Shown here in pieces: positions 9,601 to 17,462 of a DNA stretch of 64,000 bases. Both the position numbers and the translations under genes were made by a program. Every line of letters starts with the position of its first letter. Position 1 is the stretch's first letter. Below the pieces are notes generated by a model. The model did not search any database. It had not been told where the DNA came from and saw only the letters and a list, made by a program, of their open reading frames with translations. The stretch is from Terriglobia bacterium (GTDB lineage: Bacteria; Acidobacteriota; Terriglobia; Acidiferrales; UBA7541). The stretch is taken from NCBI GenBank assembly GCA_020073485.1, contig JAIQFB010000016.1:43103-107102 (forward strand). Reading direction: 5' to 3'.

Positions 9601-10398
9601 GAGTCCTCCAGCAATTGGAACGGCCTGACTGTCCCGCCGGATAGCACCAACCCGCGCTTTCTTTATGGGAGCAGCGCCTTCGACATCCGGCACCGATTCA
9701 CTTTCTCCCTAAGCTATGACATTCCCGGCCTTAAGACCCCGGGGCAACTCTTGCAAGGTTGGTCGCTCAATTCGATCGTAACATTACAAACCGGGCAGCC
9801 TTGGCAGCCGCAGGATCTCTCGAACGACTTCGCCGGAGATGGCCAGGTCAGCGACCTCGCCAGCTTTGGTCAAACGTGGAACTTTTTCGGCAATCCCTCG
9901 GACTTCAAATCCGGTCCAAGCGCGATTCCGTTCTTTCTGACTGGGACCCCTCCAGTGAACGATCCACTCGGGCCGACTGACCCGGCCTACGCGATCAACA
10001 ATGCTTCCTGCCTGGCGCAGGCGACGTCTACTCAACTCCAATCGTTTGGTTGCTACCAAAAAGGGACCTCCATCCTTGTGCCCCCTGCATTCGGAACCGT
10101 CGGCAACGCTGGCCCTGGCATCTTCCGCGATTCCGGCTTCCGAAACTGGGATTTCTCGGTCACCAAGATCTGGAAGATTCGGGAGAGGCTCAGCACGCAG
10201 TTCCGCGCGGAGTTCTTCAACATCCTGAACCATCCGACCTTCACCAATCCCGGAGGCCCGGCGGGTGCCGGTTACAACGATCCTTCCGCTGCCAACTTCG
10301 GCTGCGGTTGCGGCACCCCCGATCAAGTGGCCCCCAACCCGGTCCTCGGCACCGGAGGCAATCGTTCGGTTCAGTTGGGATTGAAAATACTCTGGTAA
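6700..10398 (+). CDS. TonB-dependent receptor with carboxypeptidase-regulatory domain (Oar-like)
   Basis: 1232 residues, in the usual range for acidobacterial Oar-type receptors. A long basic N-terminus precedes a hydrophobic signal core (about 35-52). A CarboxypepD_reg beta-sandwich follows (about 55-140: GSITDQTGGAMAGATVTVTD, YTVRAEAKGFKT), then a plug (LPLNGRNFVNLLSLRPG, the DGLSVDEGY block) and a long outer-membrane beta-barrel with a typical C-terminal carrier pattern (RAEFFNILNHPTF, ending SVQLGLKILW). Its role is uptake of a large or scarce substrate through the outer membrane, energised by TonB; the ligand is unknown. A strong hairpin follows the stop codon. No dedicated TonB or ExbBD gene is in the window. 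Confidence 0.92.
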   Translation: MNGSTLPLHQVRNLPGARFPGIFATKICLERTERLLTVAFLLLFASVSVFSQANLGRILGSITDQTGGAMAGATVTVTDTERGVTRTLTTDDAGAYNAPNLTPGTYTVRAEAKGFKTIQRENILIEVGKELRVDLTLQPGEQQQTITVTELIPMVETTNATLGGTLSNETITQLPLNGRNFVNLLSLRPGMQVYLGGGSYTRSSNGTRADDIGYLVDGLSVDEGYTGQSVLNAPIAAGDASSSLPIDAIQEFNTEQNPKAEFGWKPGSIVNAGLKSGTNTLHGSAFAFGRTDALDARNFFNQSNSPACTTVPAACIAAPHALEQFGASLGGAIKKDKLFYFVNYEGQRYTAGQVLPVTTPVTSSILSTCNTINDAHIASSAAPAVTPLSALISGLTFSSTPGSCAIRPPNYTPGTSESFFPANPGPSTSVVMNLQSVNQQDNGVAKIDFHANDKNQLTGLYFRGQGGGNWADSPAEPGIPGTTTSPWTSLLFGYIQMGSGAWTYTPNSTLVNELRVGYTHFRQPYLSVDNAVNPVTYGINTGITDPRFFGFPRLSISGFGIGFGGNWPKIRGPNTSLQLLDHFSILRGNHSFKFGGEVVRNNAVGFITSNGKARFRFKNLTQFLEGVLASSGGQTTVEAGDPTRHYSNGQYAAFVQDDWRMTPRFTVNLGLRYELISVVKERDGLEGNFDPNSATGVVQVGFQTSTPYNGDHNNFSPRLGLVWDVRGNGKTVIRAGGSLMYEYLPISTFSDIANALGLSLEPTGATKVFCSTVACGAGSTQIVQAGVGTSAVTQVVVAGTNGLNAGWQAQTAACLFTTNCGPVIPSSVVAATCGDGKTPSVVSALYPKDPPPCNIMAADRNLRTPYVSTWTINLQQAITNNLSVQAAYVGTHGTKLIGFQDINQPALSAAFSQSARPYYSKFPFLGEIAKLGNIDFSNYNALQMTVTERASHGLSFVAGYTWSHALGESSSNWNGLTVPPDSTNPRFLYGSSAFDIRHRFTFSLSYDIPGLKTPGQLLQGWSLNSIVTLQTGQPWQPQDLSNDFAGDGQVSDLASFGQTWNFFGNPSDFKSGPSAIPFFLTGTPPVNDPLGPTDPAYAINNASCLAQATSTQLQSFGCYQKGTSILVPPAFGTVGNAGPGIFRDSGFRNWDFSVTKIWKIRERLSTQFRAEFFNILNHPTFTNPGGPAGAGYNDPSAANFGCGCGTPDQVAPNPVLGTGGNRSVQLGLKILW

Positions 10399-10421
10399 CT
10401 CCTGAGGTTTGAAGATTGAGA

Positions 10422-10449
10422 CCGGCAGGCGCCACTTGGCGCCTGCCGG
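10422..10449. terminator. Perfect hairpin after the TonB receptor gene
   Basis: A 12-base stem (CCGGCAGGCGCC paired with GGCGCCTGCCGG) closes a four-base ACTT loop, about 25 bases after the stop codon. No T-run follows, so it may act as an RNA-stabilising hairpin or a weak bidirectional terminator. Confidence 0.6.
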
Positions 10450-10549
10450 ATCCGCAACCGGAATTGGACCAGGCTCCTTCGACCGTATCCCCAGTCTATT
10501 CTTGCAGTCCCGAGATGAGTTTTGGAATTCCTGCGCGGATAAAAGGAAT

Positions 10550-10625
10550 TGGTGGGCCCGCCAGGATTTGAACCTGGGACCGACGGATTATGAGTCCGCT
10601 GCTCTGACCGCTGAGCTACAGGCCC
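10550..10625 (-). tRNA. tRNA with anticodon CAT (elongator Met or Ile2)
   Basis: The minus strand folds into a complete 76-base tRNA with encoded CCA at 10550-10552. The acceptor stem is GGGCCTG paired with CGGGCCC, the D arm is TAGCTCAGCGGTCAGAGC, and the anticodon loop is CTCATAA. The T arm contains GGTTCAAATCC. Position 1 pairs normally with 72, so it is not the initiator tRNA. Elongator Met and lysidine-modified Ile2 both carry CAT and similar loops, and I cannot separate them with confidence. Confidence 0.93.
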
Positions 10626-10700
10626 GCAGGGTAACTATAAGCGAAAACGAAATCTGCCGCACCATGGATGTAGTGGGTTTTCGGGTTTGGCATTCGAGAG

Positions 10701-12011
10701 CTACTCGGCGGGAAACGGCTGAACCATCCTGTTGCGCGCCCACACCCAATTGAGCGACGCCACCACCATCACTCCTGCAATTGCGAAGACATCCTTCATT
10801 CCCATCTGCGTTACCAATGCCAGAGCAAATAGCAGCCCTAGGGAGCTCACCAATGGTCCGGCGGGCAGCCGAAATGCATTTGCGCCGGGCTGCTTCCTTC
10901 GGAGCGTAATCAGGGCCGCGCAGACCACACTATAAGTAAGAAGCCGAGCCACCACGGACAACACGGCGTTGCCCTGAAAATTTCCCGCCAGCGCGAGCAA
11001 AAACACGATTGCGGCAAACGCAATTATCGAAAAATGGGGCGTGCGGAATTTCCGGCTGATGGCTCCGAATGCGGCGGGGAAGTCGCCCCGCTCGGCAAGC
11101 GCGAATGTAATCCGCGGAACATTCAGCATTTGGGAGCTCAGATTCCCGTAAACAGAAAGCAGGGCGCCGATCTGCATTAGCACGGCTCCCCAGCCTCCCA
11201 GAAACACGCGGGCTGCTTCGGCCAGCGGCCGGTCGGCGGCGGCCGCGCCCAGGGCCCGCAAAACCACGACCTGAATCGAGATATACAGGACGGTGCAAAG
11301 AATCAGTGAGAAAAAAAGAGCGAAAGGAATATCGCGCCGTGCATCGCGTGCTTCGCCCATGGGAATCAGCGCAGCTTCAAATCCCGACATCGCAAATATA
11401 ATAAGGAGAACCGCGCTGAGCCACTGTTTCGGTCCGGCTACGGCTGCCGGAGCGACAACCGCATGTGCTCCCGCGCCTTCAAGCTGCACCAACCCAGCAA
11501 CGATGAAAATCACGAGCGGCGCTATTTTCGCAGCCGCCAGAAAACTGCTTACGTTCGCTCCCAACCTTACTCCAAGAATATTGATCACGGCTAACACGCC
11601 AATCAACAGGAATAGAACAATGCCGCGTGCAAATCGCCCCTGTGCCCCCGGGAAAAATCCTCCGAGATATTCGATGAAAATGTTCGCATTCGCCGCGCCG
11701 GAGGTCAGCCTGACCAGCCACGTGAGCCATGCGATCTGGATTCCGGCAAAACGTCCATACGCCACTCGGGCGTAGAGATAGGGTCCGCCCGCCTCGTTAA
11801 ATTGCGATCCGACTTCGGCCAGACAGGCGGCAATGGCCCCGACTCCCAAGGCGGCAATCAGGTAAGCCCAGGGACTCTTTTCTCCGAGAATCCGCGTGAG
11901 GATTGCGGGCAGCCCAAAAATTCCGCTGCCAATCACCATATTCACGACCAGACCGGTCAAACTCCACCGGCCGATGGTGTGGAGCAGCCTCCGATCAAGG
12001 GTCGCGGGCAT
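10701..12011 (-). CDS. APC-family amino acid permease
   Basis: 436 residues from the ATG at 12011; a TTG 21 codons upstream is open but lacks support. About twelve membrane segments are visible. The first carries GLVVNMVIGSGIFGLPA, the signature of the amino acid-polyamine-organocation superfamily (unwound GSGIFG in TM1). A later AMSGFEAALIPMGEARDARRDIPFA block matches the TM6 region of APC and LAT-like carriers. It probably imports or exchanges amino acids at the inner membrane; specificity is unknown. The tRNA gene follows about 75 bases downstream on the same strand. Confidence 0.85.
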   Translation of the reverse strand: MPATLDRRLLHTIGRWSLTGLVVNMVIGSGIFGLPAILTRILGEKSPWAYLIAALGVGAIAACLAEVGSQFNEAGGPYLYARVAYGRFAGIQIAWLTWLVRLTSGAANANIFIEYLGGFFPGAQGRFARGIVLFLLIGVLAVINILGVRLGANVSSFLAAAKIAPLVIFIVAGLVQLEGAGAHAVVAPAAVAGPKQWLSAVLLIIFAMSGFEAALIPMGEARDARRDIPFALFFSLILCTVLYISIQVVVLRALGAAAADRPLAEAARVFLGGWGAVLMQIGALLSVYGNLSSQMLNVPRITFALAERGDFPAAFGAISRKFRTPHFSIIAFAAIVFLLALAGNFQGNAVLSVVARLLTYSVVCAALITLRRKQPGANAFRLPAGPLVSSLGLLFALALVTQMGMKDVFAIAGVMVVASLNWVWARNRMVQPFPAE

Positions 12012-12106
12012 CAGATGGGCGGGGATGCTAGTAGCCACGTGTGCGAAAGTCAAATCGAACCTACGCCGTACCAACCGGTTTTCCGGGCAGCAGAGAATCT
12101 CCTTTT

Positions 12107-12220
12107 ACCGTCATTCGGAATCCCGGAAGGGACCGGGACAAACACCGCGAGGAATCCCTCTTCGATTGAAACCCGGGAATAGAGGGATTCGTCGGCGAAA
12201 AGCGCTACTGGAATGACGGT
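12107..12220. repeat. Palindromic CGTCATTC-type intergenic repeat, copy 1
   Basis: Ends are a perfect 10-base inverted repeat (ACCGTCATTC and GAATGACGGT). Inside are GAATCCCT and AGGGATTC in inverted orientation. A related, shorter and better paired copy lies at 59784-59859. It looks like a non-autonomous, MITE-like dispersed element, here between the permease and MFS genes. Confidence 0.7.
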
Positions 12221-12345
12221 GTCGCGAGCTCATTCGCAGCCCGTTTAGGCGGCAACCGATTTTCCTGTACATTAGATGAGTCAAGTTGATGTTCGTCCGC
12301 TTTCAACGGAGTGGAGCGGCGAAATCGCGACGCCTGACCGATTAC

Positions 12346-13767
12346 ATGACCACTGCAACCCAGGAAATAGCCGGCAAGGGGATCAACCCAATCATTGCCG
12401 CCACCAGTTTTGGTTTTGTGGTGACGCAACTCGACGTGACCATCGTGAACGTGGCGTTGTCGCGCATCGCCGCGGGATTATCCGTGCACGTGGCCGGGCT
12501 GCAGTGGGTCGTCGACGCCTATACGCTGCCGTTCGCGGTGCTGATGCTTTCCGCGGGAGTATTAGGCGACCGTTTCGGCTCGCGGCGCGCCTACCTCATT
12601 GGCCTTGCGATCTTCGCGACCGCGTCGCTCGTATGCGGCCTGGCGCCGAACGTCGCCACGTTGATTGCCGCCCGCGCCGTCCAAGGCGCCGGCGGCGCAC
12701 TCTTGATCCCCAGTTCGTTGGCGCTGCTCAATCACGCGGCCGCCAACGATCACGGCCTTCGGGCTCGCGCCGTGGGCCTCTGGACCGCCGGTGGAAGCGT
12801 GGCCATCGCGGCAGGTCCGGTGGTGGGCGGTCTGCTGGTCGCCAGCCTGGGGTGGCGAAGCATTTTTCTGGTCAACCTGCCGCTTTGCGCCATCGGCATG
12901 TACTTGACCCTGCGGTCGGTTCCGCCCAGCGCCCACGCCGAGGCCGCGCACCATCTTGACCCCCTCGGGCAGTTGCTTGCGATCCTGGCCGTTGCCGGGT
13001 TGACGTGCTCGGTCATCGAAGCTCGCCCGCTGGGATTCGGCCATCCCCTGGTGATCGGCGGCGTGGTTCTCGGGGGCGCTGCGGCCATTGCGTTTTATTT
13101 CGCGGAAACAAAATCCAGCGAACCGATGCTGCCATTTGAAATCTTTCGCCTGCCGAATTTCAGTCCTGCCGTGGTCTTCGGGACGTTCATGAATCTTTCC
13201 TTTTACGGAATATTTTTTGTCCTCAGCCTCTACCTGCAGCAGGCGCGCGGGTATTCAGCCCTGCGCACCGGACTAGCCTATCTGCCGCTGATGTGCACGT
13301 TCATCGTTTCCAATGTCGCCAGCGGCGTTGTCGGATCCAGAACGGGGCCGCGCATGCCGATGATCTGGGGAGCAATCGGAACGTTTGCCGGATTCTTAAT
13401 GCTCTCTCGACTGGGGCCAACAACTTCCTATGCCGCGATGCTGCTTCCATTCATCGTTATTCCCGCGGGCATGGGTTTTGCCATTCCGGCCATGACCGCT
13501 ACGGTGCTTTCCAGCGTGGATCGCAACCGCTCCGGCACTGCTTCCGCCGTGGTCAATGCCGCCCGGCAGACCGGCGGCGCGATTGGCGTGGCGATCTTCG
13601 GCGCGCTGGCAGGGAACTCGCCCACTCAAATTATTCGAGGATTGAAAACGGCTTCCATGATTTCCCTGGGGCTCTTGCTCATCGCCACCGTGGTGGCCTG
13701 GAAATACATTCGCCGCACGCACCGAACGTTTGACGTGGGCGAAGAGATTGCGATTCCGATCGAGTAG
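12346..13767 (+). CDS. MFS transporter, DHA2 (14-helix) family drug/metabolite efflux pump
   Basis: 473 residues from the chosen ATG; an ATG 19 codons upstream (12289) is also open and neither has a strong ribosome site. Family signatures are plain: TQLDVTIVNVAL in TM1 (motif D1 of DHA2 pumps), LGDRFGSRRAYLIG (motif A between TM2 and TM3), ARAVQGAGGALLIPSSLALL (motif C-like region), and GWRSIFLVNLPL before TM6. The total of about 14 helices fits proton-driven efflux of drugs or other amphipathic compounds across the inner membrane. No regulator gene is adjacent. Confidence 0.87.
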   Translation: MTTATQEIAGKGINPIIAATSFGFVVTQLDVTIVNVALSRIAAGLSVHVAGLQWVVDAYTLPFAVLMLSAGVLGDRFGSRRAYLIGLAIFATASLVCGLAPNVATLIAARAVQGAGGALLIPSSLALLNHAAANDHGLRARAVGLWTAGGSVAIAAGPVVGGLLVASLGWRSIFLVNLPLCAIGMYLTLRSVPPSAHAEAAHHLDPLGQLLAILAVAGLTCSVIEARPLGFGHPLVIGGVVLGGAAAIAFYFAETKSSEPMLPFEIFRLPNFSPAVVFGTFMNLSFYGIFFVLSLYLQQARGYSALRTGLAYLPLMCTFIVSNVASGVVGSRTGPRMPMIWGAIGTFAGFLMLSRLGPTTSYAAMLLPFIVIPAGMGFAIPAMTATVLSSVDRNRSGTASAVVNAARQTGGAIGVAIFGALAGNSPTQIIRGLKTASMISLGLLLIATVVAWKYIRRTHRTFDVGEEIAIPIE

Positions 13768-13834
13768 CGAGCGGGAAAGCCGAACGGGCGCTACAAAGTT
13801 CCGCCAAGCCGCCGCATAATAATTTCCCCCTCGT

Positions 13835-14719
13835 TCACGATCCCGCGCGCGATTGGAATTTGATTAGCGAGGTAAGCCCGAACACATCCAGGATGCCCTT
13901 CTGAATTTCGATGGTGAACGCATTCAGCCTTGCAACGAAATCGCTGGTGACCCCCACATCCGTGCGGAGCGGACGCTTGCCTGCGGGACTTTCGATCAAC
14001 CGAAGAATCGCGTCGGCCACCTGCTGCGGGTCTTGGCGTGTGCCGAGGTTCGCCATGAGCGTCTTGGGAATTTCGCTGCCGGGGCCGTAACTTGCTTCTC
14101 TCGCTTCGTCCGCGGCTTTGTCGGCGTTCTGTCCGATCGCCGTCGCGAAGGCGCCCGGCTGCACCAAAATACTATCGATGCCCTGCCCGGCCAGTTCGTA
14201 GTGATAGCTTTCGACCAGCGCCTCGAGCGCCGCCTTGCTCGCGCTGTACATGCCGAGGCCGGGAAGTACCACGCGCCCCGCCTGGCTGCTGATGTGGATC
14301 AGCAGGCCGCTGCCGCGACGGCGCATATGCGGCAGCACCGCCCGGTTCATTCTCTGGACGGCAAAAACGTTGGTCTCGAAAATTCGACGCATCTGTTCGA
14401 GGGTCACGGCTTCCACAAGCCCTCGAACGGTGAGCCCCGCATTATTGACCAGCACATCGATGTGCCCGGCCGCGTGAATTACCTCGGCCACGGCGCGCTC
14501 CACGGACCCGTCGTCGTTCACATCGAGTTCCACCACGCTGAGCGGCAGCGATTCCTTTTCCGCATGCGCCCGAACCTCGCCGGCGTTTGCAGCGTTGCGG
14601 CCCCGGATGTCGCGCATCCCCGCAAACACGCGGCATTTTGCCCGCGCCAGCGTCATCGCCGTCACCCGGCCGAATCCCGTGCTGCATCCTGTGATCAAAA
14701 CTGCTTTTTCAGCGGGCAT
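13835..14719 (-). CDS. Short-chain dehydrogenase/reductase (classical SDR)
   Basis: 294 residues. The cofactor glycine motif TGCSTGFG is at 10-17, NNAG at 92-95, the structural Asn at 117, the catalytic Ser at 144/145, and YSASK (Tyr158, Lys162) completes the active site. The R at the end of the second strand (AGMRD) favours NADP(H). The substrate is unknown; the C-terminal third suggests a retinol or 3-ketosteroid-like SDR subgroup. It converges on the MFS gene, and a palindromic element lies upstream. Confidence 0.88.
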   Translation of the reverse strand: MPAEKAVLITGCSTGFGRVTAMTLARAKCRVFAGMRDIRGRNAANAGEVRAHAEKESLPLSVVELDVNDDGSVERAVAEVIHAAGHIDVLVNNAGLTVRGLVEAVTLEQMRRIFETNVFAVQRMNRAVLPHMRRRGSGLLIHISSQAGRVVLPGLGMYSASKAALEALVESYHYELAGQGIDSILVQPGAFATAIGQNADKAADEAREASYGPGSEIPKTLMANLGTRQDPQQVADAILRLIESPAGKRPLRTDVGVTSDFVARLNAFTIEIQKGILDVFGLTSLIKFQSRAGS

Positions 14720-14815
14720 AGTTCTCTCCTGAGCGGTGGCCTATAATGCCATTTTGAATAATCCGATACGCAGCGCACGAAGAAGTAAGTGCTGCCCCGA
14801 TTTGGAAGTTTCGGT

Positions 14816-14949
14816 GGTTCGGAGGGCCGAGCTTCAACTCGGACATTCAGGGCCTGCTTGATGTGGGCTTCCGCCCCTGAAGCTTCAAAGGTTAAAAACC
14901 CCTGATCGGACCATGCTGTTCGTCGGGGCTGAAGCCCCGCCTCCGAACC
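14816..14949. repeat. Palindromic element with GGGGCTGAAGCCCC core
   Basis: A 134-base element bounded by an inverted pair (GGTTCGGAGG and CCTCCGAACC). Internal hairpins include CCGAG-CTCGG and GGGGCTGAAGCCCC. It fills the space between the SDR gene and the next gene. The GCTGAAGC core is shared with elements at 27351, 57959, 60395 and 63826, suggesting a REP-like family. Confidence 0.65.
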
Positions 14950-14958
14950 CTGAACGTC

Positions 14959-15606
14959 CTAGTGCAGCGGCTTCAGTTCCGGCTGCGCGCCTTCCGGCAT
15001 CGGGTAGCGATCCACATTCAGCATCATCGAAACGAAATGGTAGTAGCCGATCGTGCCGATCAGATCGACCACGGTGTGCTCTCCAAATTTGTCCACCGCG
15101 GCGTGGTACGCGGCATCGCTCACCTGGTGGGTATTCACCAGCTCGTGGGCGAAGTTGTAGACGATCTCTTCATCCGCCTGCATCCCGGTCGGCTTCTTAC
15201 CCGTGGCCACGGCCTCGATGATCGCGGGACTCAATCCAGCTTGAAGGGCCAGCTTGTGATGGGCAGCCCATTCGTACTGCACGTTCAGCCCGCGCGCCGT
15301 GATCAGGATCGCGAACTCATTCAATTTGGTCGGCACCGAGGTGTGAAATCGAATGTAGGCTCCCAGCTTTTGCGCGGCGTCGCCCATCTCGGGGCTGCGC
15401 AACATCACGTTGAACGGCCCGTTCAACGTTCCCCGCTCGCCCGTCAACAGGTGCTCCACCATTGTCTTTTGTTCCGGCGTCAATTCGCCATACGTCAGCG
15501 GCTTGAAGCGGTCGCCCCGCAGGTGAAGGTCGGGAACGGCCGGAGTCTGCGCGGTGGCGACAGCGGCAAAGGCCAGGATGCCGGCCAGGAGCAATCGAAT
15601 TCGCAT
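14959..15606 (-). CDS. Exported carboxymuconolactone decarboxylase-like (AhpD-fold) protein
   Basis: 215 residues with a signal peptide (about 1-19, ending VATA). The AhpD-like helical fold is indicated by FNVMLRSPEMGDAAQKLGAYIRF, then LNEFAILITARGLNVQYEWAAHHKLALQAG, the usual CMD core with conserved E-W and H. The CxxC pair of peroxidase-type AhpD proteins is absent. Exported CMD proteins are common in acidobacteria, but their reaction is not established. It is followed upstream on the same strand by the MmgE/PrpD gene, about 160 bases away. Confidence 0.82.
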   Translation of the reverse strand: MRIRLLLAGILAFAAVATAQTPAVPDLHLRGDRFKPLTYGELTPEQKTMVEHLLTGERGTLNGPFNVMLRSPEMGDAAQKLGAYIRFHTSVPTKLNEFAILITARGLNVQYEWAAHHKLALQAGLSPAIIEAVATGKKPTGMQADEEIVYNFAHELVNTHQVSDAAYHAAVDKFGEHTVVDLIGTIGYYHFVSMMLNVDRYPMPEGAQPELKPLH

Positions 15607-15768
15607 TTCATGTCCTCTTTCTATTTTTTATTTTCTTCTTGCCGCGCGAGCAGCGGCCGGAATTTTGCACGATCCAATCGTTACGGCCAAGCATACACGA
15701 CGCCTGCCTGATTTTGAACGCGCAGTTTCACCCGCGCCCGGCATGGCGGAATGGTTCCCAATCTCCGC

Positions 15769-17241
15769 TCATGCGCGTTGCAGCAGCGGCCGCAATTCCA
15801 CGACGTTTTTCACCTTTTCCAGGCTCATCAGTTTTTCAATCAGGTTTCCCGCGGGCGATGCGCCCAAGACCGGCGCCATCAGGTCCCGGGCCTTGGCGAC
15901 GACTTCCTCGCGGGTCATGGGATTGGCGAAAGTGCCGCGCACGGCTTCGACGCGCTCGCTGAGCCGCGTGCCATCCTTCAACACCACGTCGACCAGCGTC
16001 ACGCGCTTGGGCATCAGTTTCGAAAGTTCCGCGTCCGGGATGAGCTGCACCTTCGCGCGCTGACGCAGCACTTCCGGGTCCTGCATGCGTGCCTTATCGT
16101 GCGCGGAGGCGAACGAAACGCCCTTGTCGATCAGCATCACGGCCACCATGTGCTGCAGGCACACGTCCGGCATCGTGCGATTGTCGACGACACCTGCCTC
16201 GCGCGTTTCAATGCGCACAATCACCTGCTGCACGTCGTCGGCCCCGAACGATTTTCGCTTGCGCACATTCTCCAGCGCGTCCAGCGTCGCCTGGATGGGC
16301 GACCCGACGCTCCATTTCTTAATGTTGGTCTCCACCACGTCGTAATGTTCGCCGAGCCGGTCGACCAGCCCCGCCGGATTTGCCGTGTACCCATGGGCCT
16401 CGAAGAAATTGTCCGTGCCTGTGAACACATCGTCGACGCCCGTCCAGCCCGCCTGCACCAGCAGCGCGCCCATCACTCCGTTGCGCGCGGGCCCGCCCGC
16501 GAATACAAATGCCTTCTCCATGTGCGCGGTGTCGCGGACCCATGCGGCGACTCCCGACGATTGCTGGGCCGTGTAGTCCAGCAGCCAGCGCATCTGCTGG
16601 GCGTCCAGGCTCGCCGCGCAGCCCGCGGCGGACGAAGCCGAGAAGACCGCTCCGATGCTGTGCACGCTCTGGTGGCTGGCTACCTGGTAATCAGGTCCTC
16701 CCAGCACAAGCACGACGCGCGGCCCGATATCGTAGCCCAGCGTGACCGCGCGCAGAAAATGCGCGCCGCTGATCCCAAATCGCTCGCCCGCGGCCAGCGT
16801 CGCAGCCACCACGGACGCTCCGGGATGCACAGCCGAGATCGTGTGCGAGTCGTCGGTTTCGTCCGAATGCGCCAGAATAGCGTTCGCAAACGCCGCCTCG
16901 ATCGGCCCGCACAGCACGTTGGAGCAAACCACGGTCGCGACCTTTTCGCCGCCGTAACTTCGCGCAAATTTCAGCGCAGCTTGGCCTGGAGGCAGTTCCG
17001 AACCCGACACCATTGCCGCGAACGTATCCAGGACATGTTCCTTGGCCTTCTCGATCACGTCCTCCGGCAATTCACGAGACCGGGCCGCGCCCATGTAATC
17101 GCTGAGCTGCGTCATTACGGGGCTTATTGAATCCCCATACATCCGGGCCGCTGGCGCTAGCGCGGCCGCGGCCGCGCCCCAACCCATGCGCCGCAGGACG
17201 GTGCGGCGTGACAATTTGGACTTATGCTCCGACGTATTCAT
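15769..17241 (-). CDS. Tat-exported MmgE/PrpD family protein
   Basis: 490 residues. The N-terminus carries a twin-arginine motif (SRRTVLRRMG) and an Ala-rich hydrophobic stretch, so export by Tat is likely. The rest matches MmgE/PrpD proteins: LSDYMGAARSRELPEDVIEKA at the start of the helical domain, AILAHSDETDDSH in the active-site region, and ALGYDIGPRV. The family includes 2-methylcitrate dehydratase and cis-aconitate decarboxylase, which act in the cytoplasm; an exported member probably acts on another substrate. It lies upstream of the exported CMD gene on the same strand and may share its pathway. Confidence 0.85.
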   Translation of the reverse strand: MNTSEHKSKLSRRTVLRRMGWGAAAAALAPAARMYGDSISPVMTQLSDYMGAARSRELPEDVIEKAKEHVLDTFAAMVSGSELPPGQAALKFARSYGGEKVATVVCSNVLCGPIEAAFANAILAHSDETDDSHTISAVHPGASVVAATLAAGERFGISGAHFLRAVTLGYDIGPRVVLVLGGPDYQVASHQSVHSIGAVFSASSAAGCAASLDAQQMRWLLDYTAQQSSGVAAWVRDTAHMEKAFVFAGGPARNGVMGALLVQAGWTGVDDVFTGTDNFFEAHGYTANPAGLVDRLGEHYDVVETNIKKWSVGSPIQATLDALENVRKRKSFGADDVQQVIVRIETREAGVVDNRTMPDVCLQHMVAVMLIDKGVSFASAHDKARMQDPEVLRQRAKVQLIPDAELSKLMPKRVTLVDVVLKDGTRLSERVEAVRGTFANPMTREEVVAKARDLMAPVLGASPAGNLIEKLMSLEKVKNVVELRPLLQRA

Positions 17242-17462
17242 TTCTGGGTCCCCTGGAAAATGAAAATGTTTTCTCTCACGCTAAATCTCAGCGCACAGCC
17301 TGGCCAACTTCTGTCATGGAAGCTTGCGTTCAATTTCAATTTTCTTGCGTGGTTCCGCAGTGACGAGGAACACAAGCCCCGGTGACAAGTATCGTATCGG
17401 TACGATTCTCCGCCGGAGCGAAGGCACCCGCAATCATAATTTCTCTCGGCGCGCGCGCCAAT

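Noticed and set aside
10550..10625. Initiator tRNA-Met
   Set aside because: The first base pair is a normal G-C and the anticodon stem lacks the three consecutive G-C pairs of initiators.
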